From Clostridiaceae bacterium UBA6085 (lineage in GTDB: Bacteria; Bacillota; Clostridia; Clostridiales; Clostridiaceae), in the NCBI GenBank assembly GCA_002428605.1, contig DIXH01000042.1, positions 1-7,477 of the forward strand: 7,477 nucleotides of DNA. The letters run 5' to 3'. Position numbers and translations under genes: made by a program. The notes under the pieces were generated by a model. The model was not told the origin of the DNA. It searched no databases and worked only from the letters and a program-made list of their open reading frames with translations. Shown here piece by piece: positions 1 to 6,826 of this stretch. The first letter of the stretch is position 1. Each line of letters starts with the position of its first letter.

Positions 1-8
1 GCGCACCA

Positions 9-38
9 CCTCGTTATATATTATAATATATAACGAGG
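9..38. promoter_or_regulatory. Perfect 30-bp palindrome, probable repressor operator
   Basis: The two 15-bp arms (9-23 and 24-38) are exact reverse complements with no loop. Each begins with CCTCG and continues into an AT-only core. The palindrome covers the -10 box and most of the spacer of the outward minus-strand promoter described separately, which is typical of an operator for a dimeric repressor. The regulator family cannot be read from the sequence; the core does not clearly match a Fur, PerR, MarR or TetR consensus. The gene it would control lies left of position 1. Confidence 0.7.
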
Positions 39-48
39 ATAAAGTCAA
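20..48 (-). promoter_or_regulatory. Sigma-A promoter reading leftward out of the window
   Basis: On the minus strand a -35 box TTGACT (43-48) and a perfect -10 box TATAAT (20-25) are separated by exactly 17 bp. Transcription should start near position 13, inside the palindrome. The next bases, GAGGTGG, resemble a ribosome binding site, so the controlled gene probably starts just past the window edge with a very short leader. Confidence 0.75.
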
Positions 49-51
49 CAA

Positions 52-87
52 AAAAATCGCTAAAACCATTGAATTTCAGCGATTTTT
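52..87. terminator. Bidirectional intrinsic terminator
   Basis: A perfect 10-bp inverted repeat (52-61 with 78-87) encloses a 16-nt loop. Each arm combines a TCGCT/AGCGA core with a run of A or T. On the minus strand the hairpin is followed by seven T (complement of 50-56), so it should end the hydrolase-acyltransferase-membrane protein operon about 170 nt after its last stop codon. On the plus strand a T5 run closes the stem. It also insulates the next minus-strand promoter. Confidence 0.7.
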
Positions 88-254
88 AGTAGAATTAATT
101 GTTATATTTGCCGGGAACCCAGGTTAGATGGCCCTGATTACTTGCTGCTTATACGCATTGTCTTCAAAACCGTTTTAACTACAATTGATTTCAGCGGGCC
201 CTATATGATCTTAGATGATTTGTAAATGCACATCAGTCATATACAAGGACTTCT
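88..254. other. Intergenic stretch with no recognised feature
   Basis: This is the 3' untranslated region of the last operon gene. It contains only short palindromes (GGGCCC, and GGGAACCC near 113-120) and no open frame, RNA gene or repeat that I can support. Confidence 0.4.
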
Positions 255-917
255 TCATACATGCATCCTCTTCTGCAGCTCCAGAAGTATCTCCTTACCC
301 TGGAATATGACTATCGCTGCGATCATCATAAGGCTAAGGAATATGGAGAGCATTGAAGGTATCTGGTGAACTACCCATCCGAATACGATGAACAGGAAAG
401 GAATGAGTCCCATGACTGCACCTATGAGCAGATACAGCAGGTAATCCCCTGCCTTAAGCTTCACAACCCTGTTTGCAATGAACATGGCCGTCATGGCGCT
501 CATGCATAATATGGGAATGGCATAGTCAAGTGACCATCCGATCCATCCCAGGTAATAGTCCCAGAACACAGCCAGGATCGAAAGGATCGCTACCTGATAG
601 ACTATGCTTTTCGCGATGTTCCTTCTCTTCGAGATTATCGAAGCCACTATGGCCCACATGCTTATCGCTCCGAAAGCTGCAAGCACTGGAAGGTTTATCT
701 TAAGCGGCCTTATCCGGTCTACAAGGAAAGATAAGGCTACAATGGTCAGTGATATGAACGTGAGGATCCTTATGGCAAGATTCCTCTGGAACCTCAGTGG
801 AATATCGGGAAATGGCGATGGCTCACTTGTTTCAGATCTCTTCACAGGATTCCTGCATAAAGGACATGCATCCCAGTCACCTTTGATCTCCACTTTACAA
901 CTCTTGCAGCTGCTCAT
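255..917 (-). CDS. Zinc-ribbon integral membrane protein (DUF6320-like)
   Basis: The 220-residue product starts with a small zinc ribbon, C4-x2-C7 and C18-P-L-C21, then a proline/serine linker. About six hydrophobic helices follow, roughly residues 47-66, 76-95, 103-122, 132-149, 159-181 and 189-205. This layout matches uncharacterised DUF6320-type proteins that accompany acyltransferase/esterase genes in Firmicutes; the name is from memory of the layout, not a search. I chose the ATG at 917 because AAAGGAG lies 8 nt upstream. An in-frame GTG at 926 overlaps that site and the previous stop codon. It is the last gene of the operon, 5 nt after the acyltransferase stop, so translational coupling is likely. 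The function is unknown. A membrane partner or anchor for the acyltransferase is an inference from context only. Confidence 0.75.
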   Translation of the reverse strand: MSSCKSCKVEIKGDWDACPLCRNPVKRSETSEPSPFPDIPLRFQRNLAIRILTFISLTIVALSFLVDRIRPLKINLPVLAAFGAISMWAIVASIISKRRNIAKSIVYQVAILSILAVFWDYYLGWIGWSLDYAIPILCMSAMTAMFIANRVVKLKAGDYLLYLLIGAVMGLIPFLFIVFGWVVHQIPSMLSIFLSLMMIAAIVIFQGKEILLELQKRMHV

Positions 918-922
918 ACGGC

Positions 923-2347
923 TCACTCCTTTCCAACGGTATTCCTTAGTTCTTCATTATCCACCTTGTTTGCTGCTACCTTTATCTTTACTCCCTTTTC
1001 AGTCAGCATAGTCACGAAATTCTTCTGGATCTCAGTCTCAGTGAATGGAGACATGAATGCTACTGTCAATATCCCCGCATGGCTTACTGAGAGAAACTGT
1101 GGCCTGGCTGCTGCTGTTATTGCATATATCTGGTCAACATATCCGTCTATATCCTTCTGCAGGCTAACTCTGCCCATATTTGAAATGGCCAGGGTAAGCT
1201 TCCTGTTATTGAGGGCGTTCACAGACCTCATCACAAGGTCCTTGAGTGGCCTCGGCATGATCCTGAGGATGATGTTCTCCTCATAGGACTTAAGCATCTG
1301 GACCTTACCCCTTATCTTTTCAGGTGTCAGCTGTCCCTTGAACTCCTCATCTATGGTCCTTGCAATCTCCTCGATGGTGTCGCCTCCGTCTCCCTTGAGC
1401 CCGTAGGTATAGCTTACCTGGACTGTACTGAAGAAGTTTCTGGCTGTACTTGACTTAAAGAACTGCCTTAGGTTGACAGGTATTGAAACTGATATGGTCC
1501 AGTCATCCCTTCGCCTTGGGGCATCCCTGTGCGTCGCCTCGATGAATATGGCTGTAAGGTATATGGTAAGTGATGTACCCGATTCCTTTGCAAGCTTAAG
1601 GACTTCGTCGACGGCCATTTCAGTCTCAACTATCCTGATCCTGCCGTCCGGAGTCTTCGCTCCCCTGACCCTTAATATCCTTTCCTTTCTTTTCCTCTTT
1701 GTGAGACCAACGCTTTCTGTGACTACATCAGCTGCCTTGCCGCCTATGTTCACAGCTGCCTTTCCCACCGCCTTGCCGACCTTTGTCACGGTCCCTACTG
1801 TCATCTGCACAGGATTGAAGGACCACCACTCCTCGCTGCCTCCGAAATGCCTTTCGAAGCTGTCATCGAGCAGCTGGTTCTGTGAGCCCTTCCCTTCCAT
1901 AACTGACTCAGTGCCCTTAAGGGCTTCAGGATACCTCAGGTCTATGTAGTTATAAAGAAGGTTGTCCAGGAACCACAGAGCACCTGTACCATCCGAAAGG
2001 GCATGGAATACCTCAAGATGTATCCTTGTACCATGATAAAGCACCCTGAACAGAAGGTTCTTCTCATCACGTCTGTAAAGGCCTGCACAGGGCACCTGGA
2101 CATCAGGCTCCACCCTTGGCTTAAGGTCGCTGTCCTCCAGATAGTACCAGAAGAAGCCTCTTCTCATTATGGAGTGGTACAGCCTGAAGTAACTGTAGGT
2201 CCTGTCCAGCGCTTCCTGCAGGACGATTGGGTCGACCTCTTCCCTTACCTCCGCACTAAGCCTGAATACCTTTGTATCGGTATTCGTCATGGTGGCAAGG
2301 AATATCTTTGATGCATTGTCCAGTTTTGCCCAGCCTTTACGTTTCAC
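923..2347 (-). CDS. Condensation/WES-like acyltransferase (alcohol acetyltransferase-like)
   Basis: The 474-residue protein carries the CoA-dependent acyltransferase / condensation-domain motif HxxxDG at H115-A-L-S-D119-G. H115 is the expected general base. The first His of the usual HHxxxDG is Phe here. A later S-N-M-G stretch resembles the structural SN-G motif of the C-terminal subdomain. The family (PapA, wax-ester synthase/DGAT, alcohol acetyltransferases, NRPS condensation domains) transfers acyl groups from CoA or carrier proteins to hydroxyls or amines; the substrate here is unknown. Residues about 179-221 form an unusual Gly/Ala/Lys/Val-rich stretch. The start is GTG at 2347, supported by GAGGTGG about 6 nt upstream; the first residues are MKRKGWAKLDNASKIFL. 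It lies 33 nt after the hydrolase and 5 nt before the DUF6320-like gene. No catalytic residue beyond the motif can be assigned, and an inactive or structural role is possible. Confidence 0.8.
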   Translation of the reverse strand: MKRKGWAKLDNASKIFLATMTNTDTKVFRLSAEVREEVDPIVLQEALDRTYSYFRLYHSIMRRGFFWYYLEDSDLKPRVEPDVQVPCAGLYRRDEKNLLFRVLYHGTRIHLEVFHALSDGTGALWFLDNLLYNYIDLRYPEALKGTESVMEGKGSQNQLLDDSFERHFGGSEEWWSFNPVQMTVGTVTKVGKAVGKAAVNIGGKAADVVTESVGLTKRKRKERILRVRGAKTPDGRIRIVETEMAVDEVLKLAKESGTSLTIYLTAIFIEATHRDAPRRRDDWTISVSIPVNLRQFFKSSTARNFFSTVQVSYTYGLKGDGGDTIEEIARTIDEEFKGQLTPEKIRGKVQMLKSYEENIILRIMPRPLKDLVMRSVNALNNRKLTLAISNMGRVSLQKDIDGYVDQIYAITAAARPQFLSVSHAGILTVAFMSPFTETEIQKNFVTMLTEKGVKIKVAANKVDNEELRNTVGKE

Positions 2348-2380
2348 GGTCTACCACCTCACACATAGTCGAAAGTGCAA

Positions 2381-3331
2381 TCATACGCCATTTGCTCCAA
2401 GAAACGCCCTTATCTCCCTGTATGCCAGATCCAGGGAGTCATCCAGCCTGGGATGAGTCAGGAACCCGTGCACCGCATCAGGTACCCTGAACACTGAAAC
2501 ATCATTGCCGGCAGCCCTGAGTGCTTCACCATATGCCTCCCCCTCATCCCTAAGTGGATCAAGCTCAGCAGTAATGATTAAAGTCTCAGGAAGGTCACTC
2601 ATATCATCCGCCATTATCGGAGAGATATAAGGATCCTTTCTCCTCTCAACATCAGGAACATACATGTCCATGTACTCCTCCAGCTTCTTCATCGTAAGCC
2701 CGAAGTCATTCCCATTTTCTACAACCGATCTGTAAGGGGACTCTTCAGAATGGTCCCAGTAAGTTGCAGGGTAAATGAGGATCTGCCTTTTCGGCACCTT
2801 CCTGCCCCTGTCCCTGAGCATCATTGAAACTACTGCCGCAAGGTTTCCACCCGCAGAATCACCAGCCAGGATAATATCATCAGCATCTTCAAGTCCGATC
2901 CAGTCAGGGTTCTCCATCAGCGCCGCTGCCGCGGAATAACAGTCGTTTAGCCCTGCAGGATAAGGATGCTCGGGAGCAAGCCTGTAATCAACGGAAAATA
3001 TGGCCATTCCAGTCTCCTCAGCCATCTCAAGGCATGCAGGAGTATAGCTTCCGATGTCTCCGATTACCCAGCCGCCGCCATGGAAAAACAGGATAGCTCC
3101 GGGATTTCGTTTTCCCTTCGGATAGAACTCCCTCACAGGAATAGTGTACTCGCCGTCATCAAACCTTATGACCTTGTCGAGCACCCTGTACTCTTCCTTG
3201 ATATCGGGCGAAACCGCTTGCTGAAGCCTTCTTATAAGCCTGTAGTGCCTCTTCATGTCTATCCTTGGAGATGAGGCCAGTTTCAGCATCATCTTCTGAA
3301 GCTTCTTCATGAGTTTCCACCAATCCTTCAA
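2381..3331 (-). CDS. Alpha/beta hydrolase, hormone-sensitive-lipase family esterase
   Basis: The 316-residue protein has the family IV (HSL) signature: oxyanion-hole motif H84-G-G-G-W, nucleophile elbow G157-D-S159-A-G-G, and probable Asp258 (in DPLRDEG) and His288 (in HGF), completing a Ser159-Asp258-His288 triad. The motif V-D-Y-R-L-A-P-E-H-P at about 114-123 is typical. The family hydrolyses short- to medium-chain acyl or acetyl esters. The first 30 residues are basic and Met/Leu-rich, with no clear signal peptide, so it is probably cytoplasmic. The start is ambiguous: TTG at 3331 has AAAGGA at good spacing, while the ATG at 3310 (codon 8) has only a weak GGTGG upstream; I prefer TTG. It is the first gene of the three-gene operon, downstream of a good promoter at 3384-3392. 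It may act opposite to the adjacent acyltransferase by removing acyl groups, but this is inferred from proximity. Confidence 0.88.
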   Translation of the reverse strand: MKDWWKLMKKLQKMMLKLASSPRIDMKRHYRLIRRLQQAVSPDIKEEYRVLDKVIRFDDGEYTIPVREFYPKGKRNPGAILFFHGGGWVIGDIGSYTPACLEMAEETGMAIFSVDYRLAPEHPYPAGLNDCYSAAAALMENPDWIGLEDADDIILAGDSAGGNLAAVVSMMLRDRGRKVPKRQILIYPATYWDHSEESPYRSVVENGNDFGLTMKKLEEYMDMYVPDVERRKDPYISPIMADDMSDLPETLIITAELDPLRDEGEAYGEALRAAGNDVSVFRVPDAVHGFLTHPRLDDSLDLAYREIRAFLGANGV

Positions 3332-3383
3332 ATTTTTCCTTTACTTGTCCTGATTCAGCCAGGTTCAAATATATTCATATTAA

Positions 3384-3392
3384 ATTATAGCA
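3384..3392 (-). promoter_or_regulatory. Extended -10 promoter of the hydrolase operon
   Basis: The minus strand reads TGCTATAAT, a perfect -10 hexamer (3384-3389) with the TG extension (3391-3392). No good -35 box sits 16-18 bp upstream, which the extended -10 can offset. Transcription should start near 3377, giving a leader of about 45 nt before the TTG start at 3331. The surrounding bases are AT-rich. Confidence 0.6.
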
Positions 3393-3436
3393 TACAGGAA
3401 CACTACACACATTTTTTTATAAAGCCCAGGACGTGA

Positions 3437-3467
3437 CAAGACCCGGAGAAAACTTCTCCGGGTCTTG
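3437..3467 (-). terminator. Strong hairpin after the ferritin-like gene, probable terminator
   Basis: A perfect 14-bp stem (3437-3450 with 3454-3467, arm CAAGACCCGGAGAA) with a 3-nt loop starts 9 nt after the DUF2202 stop codon. Position and stability point to transcription termination or 3' end protection. There is no U-run right after the stem on either strand, so it is not a textbook intrinsic terminator and may be leaky or a processed 3' end. Confidence 0.5.
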
Positions 3468-3476
3468 ATTCATGGT

Positions 3477-4178
3477 CTACTCCTCGTCGAGTATGCATAT
3501 TCCATTGTTAAGGTTCAGGTTTCTCTGTCCTCTTTCAGTACTTACACTGTTGCCTCTTCCGCCACCCTGGAATCCTGTTCCGTCATTAAGCTGCTGGTTA
3601 GTCTGTACTCCGTTGCCCCTTGTGCCTCTTCCGCCCCTGTTAACTCCGCCTTGTCCGATTCCAGTTCCTGTCTCACCGTCAGCTGCCCTTTCAAAGGCTG
3701 CCAGATGGCTTTCAGATGCCTTCATAAGGTTCTCGAACACGAACTCGATGTCGTCAGGAAGGTCTAGCTTTAGGAATTCCTCGTACATTGCGATGTTCTT
3801 GACCTCTGCTTCTACGCCTGCCTCATAGCTTTCTTCAAGTGTACCTGGTAGAACCGTGTACTTGGATGCATCTACTGTCGGCAGTTCAAGATTGTATGCC
3901 TCAAACAGCGGTTCTAGTGCCGCTATGTGTGTTGCCTCTGCCCTAACGATATTCGCGAATGGCCTTATGCTTCCGTATTCATAAATTATTGTCTCATACT
4001 CAGCCTTGGCCAGGTACTCATCCTCAAGTGTGTACTTCAGCATCTTCTCGATCTCTGCCGTTGGGTTAGCCGCTGCTCCTGCCGCTCCGAAGTCTGCCTC
4101 CGCTGCAAATGCTATTCCTGATAGTCCGAATGATGCTGCAAGTATTGCCGTGGTAAAAACCTTCATATTCTTTTTCAT
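3477..4178 (-). CDS. Secreted ferritin-like DUF2202 protein with low-complexity tail
   Basis: The 233-residue protein starts with a Sec signal peptide: basic N-terminus, hydrophobic core at about 7-23, and likely cleavage after A-F-A-A near 25-26. Residues about 42-165 form a ferritin-like four-helix bundle of the DUF2202 type. Candidate metal ligands are E60, E81 and H84 (R-A-E-A-T-H), E123 or E125, and H158 (S-E-S-H-L). Whether it binds metal is not known from sequence. Residues about 168-226 are a Gly/Asn/Arg/Gln-rich tail with no recognised domain, ending in C-I-L-D-E-E. I place the start at 4178 because GGAG lies 9 nt upstream; the in-frame ATG at 4187 abuts that site. It is monocistronic, with its own promoter/operator region upstream and a hairpin after the stop. 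Next to a metal importer, a role in the envelope metal or oxidative stress response is plausible but unproven. Confidence 0.85.
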   Translation of the reverse strand: MKKNMKVFTTAILAASFGLSGIAFAAEADFGAAGAAANPTAEIEKMLKYTLEDEYLAKAEYETIIYEYGSIRPFANIVRAEATHIAALEPLFEAYNLELPTVDASKYTVLPGTLEESYEAGVEAEVKNIAMYEEFLKLDLPDDIEFVFENLMKASESHLAAFERAADGETGTGIGQGGVNRGGRGTRGNGVQTNQQLNDGTGFQGGGRGNSVSTERGQRNLNLNNGICILDEE

Positions 4179-4226
4179 TTTCTGCATCTCCTTTTATTAA
4201 GGCCTCATGACCTTTTCTATGTTTTC

Positions 4227-4258
4227 ATTCTAGTCTGGAGATGTGAGGGGTTTGTGAG
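4227..4258 (-). promoter_or_regulatory. Response-regulator-type promoter of the DUF2202 gene
   Basis: On the minus strand CTCACA occurs twice, at 4253-4258 and 4242-4247, exactly 11 bp apart with a 5-bp spacer AACCC. This is the geometry of tandem half-sites for OmpR/PhoB-family response regulators. A -10-like TAGAAT follows at 4227-4232. The repeats occupy the place of the missing -35 box, as expected of an activator that contacts RNA polymerase there. Transcription would start near 4220, about 42 nt before the ATG at 4178. Confidence 0.5.
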
Positions 4259-4304
4259 GGTTTGGTACCTACACTTTAGGCAGGATTGTGGCAGATATGA
4301 GGCT

Positions 4305-5126
4305 TCAGTTGCCATTTCTTTTCAAGACAGATGCAGCAATGAAATACATGATGGCATATGACAAGACAGCCACGACTACTATGGAAGAGCCTGCTGATAT
4401 GTCCAGCCAGACAGATATCAAAAGCCCGGTGAGGCAGAACGCAGCTGATGAGATTATCGAGAAAGCGATGCGCGTCTTAAGTGACCTTGTGAAAAGCTCG
4501 GCTGAAGCAACCGGTGCTGTTATAAGCGCCAGTACCAGCACTATTCCGGTAACCCTTATCAGGACTACAGTTGAAACTGCTACAAGGACCATGAAAAGAT
4601 AATCGAAGATTGCAGTCTTTACACCGATTACAGCCAGGAATTCCTCATCGAACATATATGCCTTCCAGTAGTTGTAAAGTCCGGCTACCGACAATGAGAC
4701 CAGAAAGGTCATGGAAGCCATAAGCATAAGGTCGCTTCTGGTGATCGAGAGCATGTTCCCGAAAAGATACGAACCAAGGTCAGGAGGGTATCCAGGCATG
4801 AGGGATATGAACAGGACGCCAAGAGCCATTCCGAATGACCAGAACAGGCCTGTTGCGACGTCAATCCTAGTTTTTCCTCTTCTCTTGATGAATGCGATGG
4901 CTATGGCAGCCAAAATAGATATCCCGAATGCCCCAATCAGCGGTTCAAACCCCAGAAGGTATCCCAGTCCCACTCCTCCATAGGATGTATGTGCTATCCC
5001 TCCTGTCATCATCGTGAGCTTCTTTTCAACGATCATGACCCCCATGACACCGCATATCAGGCTGACCATAAGGCTGGCTATTATTGCATTCTGCATGAAC
5101 TGATAGGAGAAAATGGATAATCCCAT
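4305..5126 (-). CDS. Metal ABC transporter permease (ZnuB/TroC type)
   Basis: The 273-residue, highly hydrophobic protein should span the membrane about eight times and form the channel of a zinc or manganese importer. Family hallmarks are G-G-I-A-H-T-S-Y-G-G-V-G-L-G-Y near 42-56, the cytoplasmic F-D-E-E-F-L-A-V-I-G-V loop that docks the ATPase, I-T-A-P-V-A-S-A-E, and the late D-I-S-A-G-S-S-I-V motif. I start it at the ATG at 5126, 1 nt after the ATPase stop. A longer frame open to 5252 would add 42 residues unlike the family, fully overlapping the ATPase gene. An ATG at 5138 abuts the AAGG site. It is the last gene of the importer operon. No clear terminator lies between it and the DUF2202 promoter, so read-through is possible. 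Confidence 0.88.
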   Translation of the reverse strand: MGLSIFSYQFMQNAIIASLMVSLICGVMGVMIVEKKLTMMTGGIAHTSYGGVGLGYLLGFEPLIGAFGISILAAIAIAFIKRRGKTRIDVATGLFWSFGMALGVLFISLMPGYPPDLGSYLFGNMLSITRSDLMLMASMTFLVSLSVAGLYNYWKAYMFDEEFLAVIGVKTAIFDYLFMVLVAVSTVVLIRVTGIVLVLALITAPVASAELFTRSLKTRIAFSIISSAAFCLTGLLISVWLDISAGSSIVVVAVLSYAIMYFIAASVLKRNGN

Positions 5127-5127
5127 G

Positions 5128-5907
5128 TCATTCACCATCCTTATGCTGTCTAAGCACCCTGTGGGGCACTCCGTGCGCAAGAAGGTCAATCGGGCACCCA
5201 TACAGCTCATTGATGGTTTCCTCACCGATCTTGGACTCGCCATGATAAACAAGCCTTACGTTAAGGCATGCCAGGGACCTTACCTGTGAGGATACAGCAA
5301 GCATATCATGAGTCACCATGACTATCGTCATATTGTCGTTCAATTTTTCAAGCAGCTCGTATATCCCCGTCCTCGAAGTCGCATCCACATTCGCTGTGGG
5401 CTCATCAAGGAGCAGTACCTTAGGGCCGTGGGATATTGCCCTCGCAATAAGCATCCTCTGGAACTGACCACCTGAGAGTTCAGATACCCTTTTACTTCTC
5501 AGGTCAGATATCCCAGCCTTTTCCATTGCCAAATCAGCAGCCTCCAGCTCAAGTGGGGTGTACTTATGGAAGAACATGATATCCGGCCGAAGCTTTGCCA
5601 TCGCAACGACCTCCCTTACAGTAGCGGGGAATGTCTTGTTCATTGAAGCGACCTGTGGTACATATCCAACTATACCGCCAGCATCCGACGGTTTTTTGCC
5701 GTATATCCTTATCTCCCCTTCAGAAGGCCTTATCATTCCAAGTATTGACTTCAGGAGAGTCGTCTTCCCCCCGCCGTTCGGACCTATGATGCCCAGATAA
5801 TCGCCCTCAACAATGTCAATGCAGACTTTGTCGAGTGCAACCACCCCTCCATACTTAACTGTCAGATTTTTTGCTGTAACTGCAACAGTCCTTACTCCGC
5901 CATTCAT
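5128..5907 (-). CDS. Metal ABC transporter ATP-binding protein (ZnuC/TroB type)
   Basis: The 259-residue cytoplasmic ATPase has all ABC motifs: Walker A G42-P-N-G-G-G-K-T, Q-loop Q85 in Y-V-P-Q, signature L144-S-G-G-Q, Walker B V-L-L-L-D-E-P at about 164-170, D-loop D175, and switch H200 in V-T-H-D. The C-terminal G-C-P-I-D-L-L-A-H-G-V-P-H-R-V-L stretch is typical of the zinc/manganese importer branch. It powers import by the lipoprotein and permease encoded either side. The start ATG at 5907 has GGGAGG about 6-7 nt upstream and overlaps the stop of the binding-protein gene by 4 nt (ATGA), so translation is coupled. Sequence alone does not tell zinc from manganese. Confidence 0.93.
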   Translation of the reverse strand: MNGGVRTVAVTAKNLTVKYGGVVALDKVCIDIVEGDYLGIIGPNGGGKTTLLKSILGMIRPSEGEIRIYGKKPSDAGGIVGYVPQVASMNKTFPATVREVVAMAKLRPDIMFFHKYTPLELEAADLAMEKAGISDLRSKRVSELSGGQFQRMLIARAISHGPKVLLLDEPTANVDATSRTGIYELLEKLNDNMTIVMVTHDMLAVSSQVRSLACLNVRLVYHGESKIGEETINELYGCPIDLLAHGVPHRVLRQHKDGE

Positions 5908-6785
5908 TTTGCACCTCCCAGGATCAGGTCCGTCATCATATCCAGGTTTCCGATATAGTCTTCCGAGAGCGGATCCAGCTGTACAAGCTCGGCACCTATT
6001 TCTTCTGCGAAGGACTGGACCTGCCTGCTGGAGATCTCAGCCTGGTAGAACACCACTTTGATTCCCTCCTCAAGAGCCATATCCACCAGCTCCCTTATCC
6101 TTTGCGGTGAAGCCTCCTTGCCGGATTCCTCAAGTGGGTGCATTTCAAGACCGTACTCATCTGCAAGATACCCGAAGGCAGGATGGAATACAATGAAGCT
6201 CCTTCTTTCTGTCCCCTTGAGCTTCTCCCTTATCCTTGAATCCAGTTCCTCCAGCTTTGCTATGTATCCTGCCGCATTCGACCTGTAGGTTTCAGCATTT
6301 TTCGGATCAGCGAGTGACATTGTATCTGCAATTGCATGAACCATAGCTATAACACGTTTAGGAGAGAGCCATATGTGTTGGTCCCGCTGCCCTTCTGCTA
6401 TCTCGATTTCAGGATACTTCTCCCTTGCAGCCTCATGAAGGTTTACAATCTGAAGCTCATCGTTTTCAGATGCGACAGGCAGGAGGCTGCTTTCCTCGGC
6501 ACTTACCCCTATAGTGAAATATATGTCTGAGCTTCTGAAGCTTGCCATTTCATTCGGGGAAAGCTCGTAACTTTGAGGACTGTACCCAGGCGGTATAAGC
6601 ACGACAATCTCTGCAAGATCCCCGCAGACCGCTTCCACAAAGGCCTTTTCAGGCAAGATGGACACAGCTGCAACGATTCGGTCTTCATCATTTTGCACAG
6701 GATCAGCAGAACAGCCTGAAATAGATATAAGGCCTGGCAGAAACCCCGCCAGAACCAGCAGCAGCATTTTTTTCATTTTCAACAT
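5904..6785 (-). CDS. Metal ABC transporter substrate-binding lipoprotein (ZnuA/TroA family)
   Basis: The 293-residue cluster A-I binding protein has a lipoprotein signal peptide with lipobox I22-S-G-C25, so it is anchored on the outer face of the membrane. Probable metal ligands are H137 (Q-H-I-W-L-S-P), H201 (V-F-H-P-A-F-G-Y) and an acidic residue, E250 or D271 (L-D-P-L). The first histidine of classical ZnuA is replaced by Gln71 in P-P-G-Y-S-P-Q-S-Y-E, and there is no His-rich loop. I start at the ATG at 6785 because GAGGAG lies 7 nt upstream; the in-frame GTG at 6800 is part of that site. It is the first intact gene of the importer operon, 41 bp after a truncated gene. No promoter or Zur-type operator is visible directly upstream, so the operon probably depended on a promoter beyond the insertion site. 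Confidence 0.92.
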   Translation of the reverse strand: MLKMKKMLLLVLAGFLPGLISISGCSADPVQNDEDRIVAAVSILPEKAFVEAVCGDLAEIVVLIPPGYSPQSYELSPNEMASFRSSDIYFTIGVSAEESSLLPVASENDELQIVNLHEAAREKYPEIEIAEGQRDQHIWLSPKRVIAMVHAIADTMSLADPKNAETYRSNAAGYIAKLEELDSRIREKLKGTERRSFIVFHPAFGYLADEYGLEMHPLEESGKEASPQRIRELVDMALEEGIKVVFYQAEISSRQVQSFAEEIGAELVQLDPLSEDYIGNLDMMTDLILGGAK

Positions 6786-6826
6786 ACCGTTTCTCCTCAC
6801 AATGTCTTCCAGTCTTCTCGAAATGC

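Noticed and set aside
99..190. Possible coding remnant on the minus strand reading F-E-D-N-A-Y-K-Q-Q-V-I-R-A-I
   Set aside because: The frame is short and broken by TAA codons on both sides, with no start site, no ribosome binding site and no family I can recognise.
604..2490. Plus-strand open frames (604-1011, 966-1286, 1473-1949, 2003-2311, 2272-2490) opposite the acyltransferase operon
   Set aside because: They are antisense shadows of well-supported minus-strand genes, with no ribosome binding sites or recognisable domains.
4179..4187. ATG at 4187 as start of the DUF2202 gene
   Set aside because: It directly abuts the GGAG ribosome binding site; the ATG at 4178 has proper spacing.
5127..5252. 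N-terminal extension of the permease to 5252
   Set aside because: The extra 42 residues are cysteine- and arginine-rich, unlike the family, and fully overlap the ATPase C-terminal codons. The ATG at 5126 gives a normal length.
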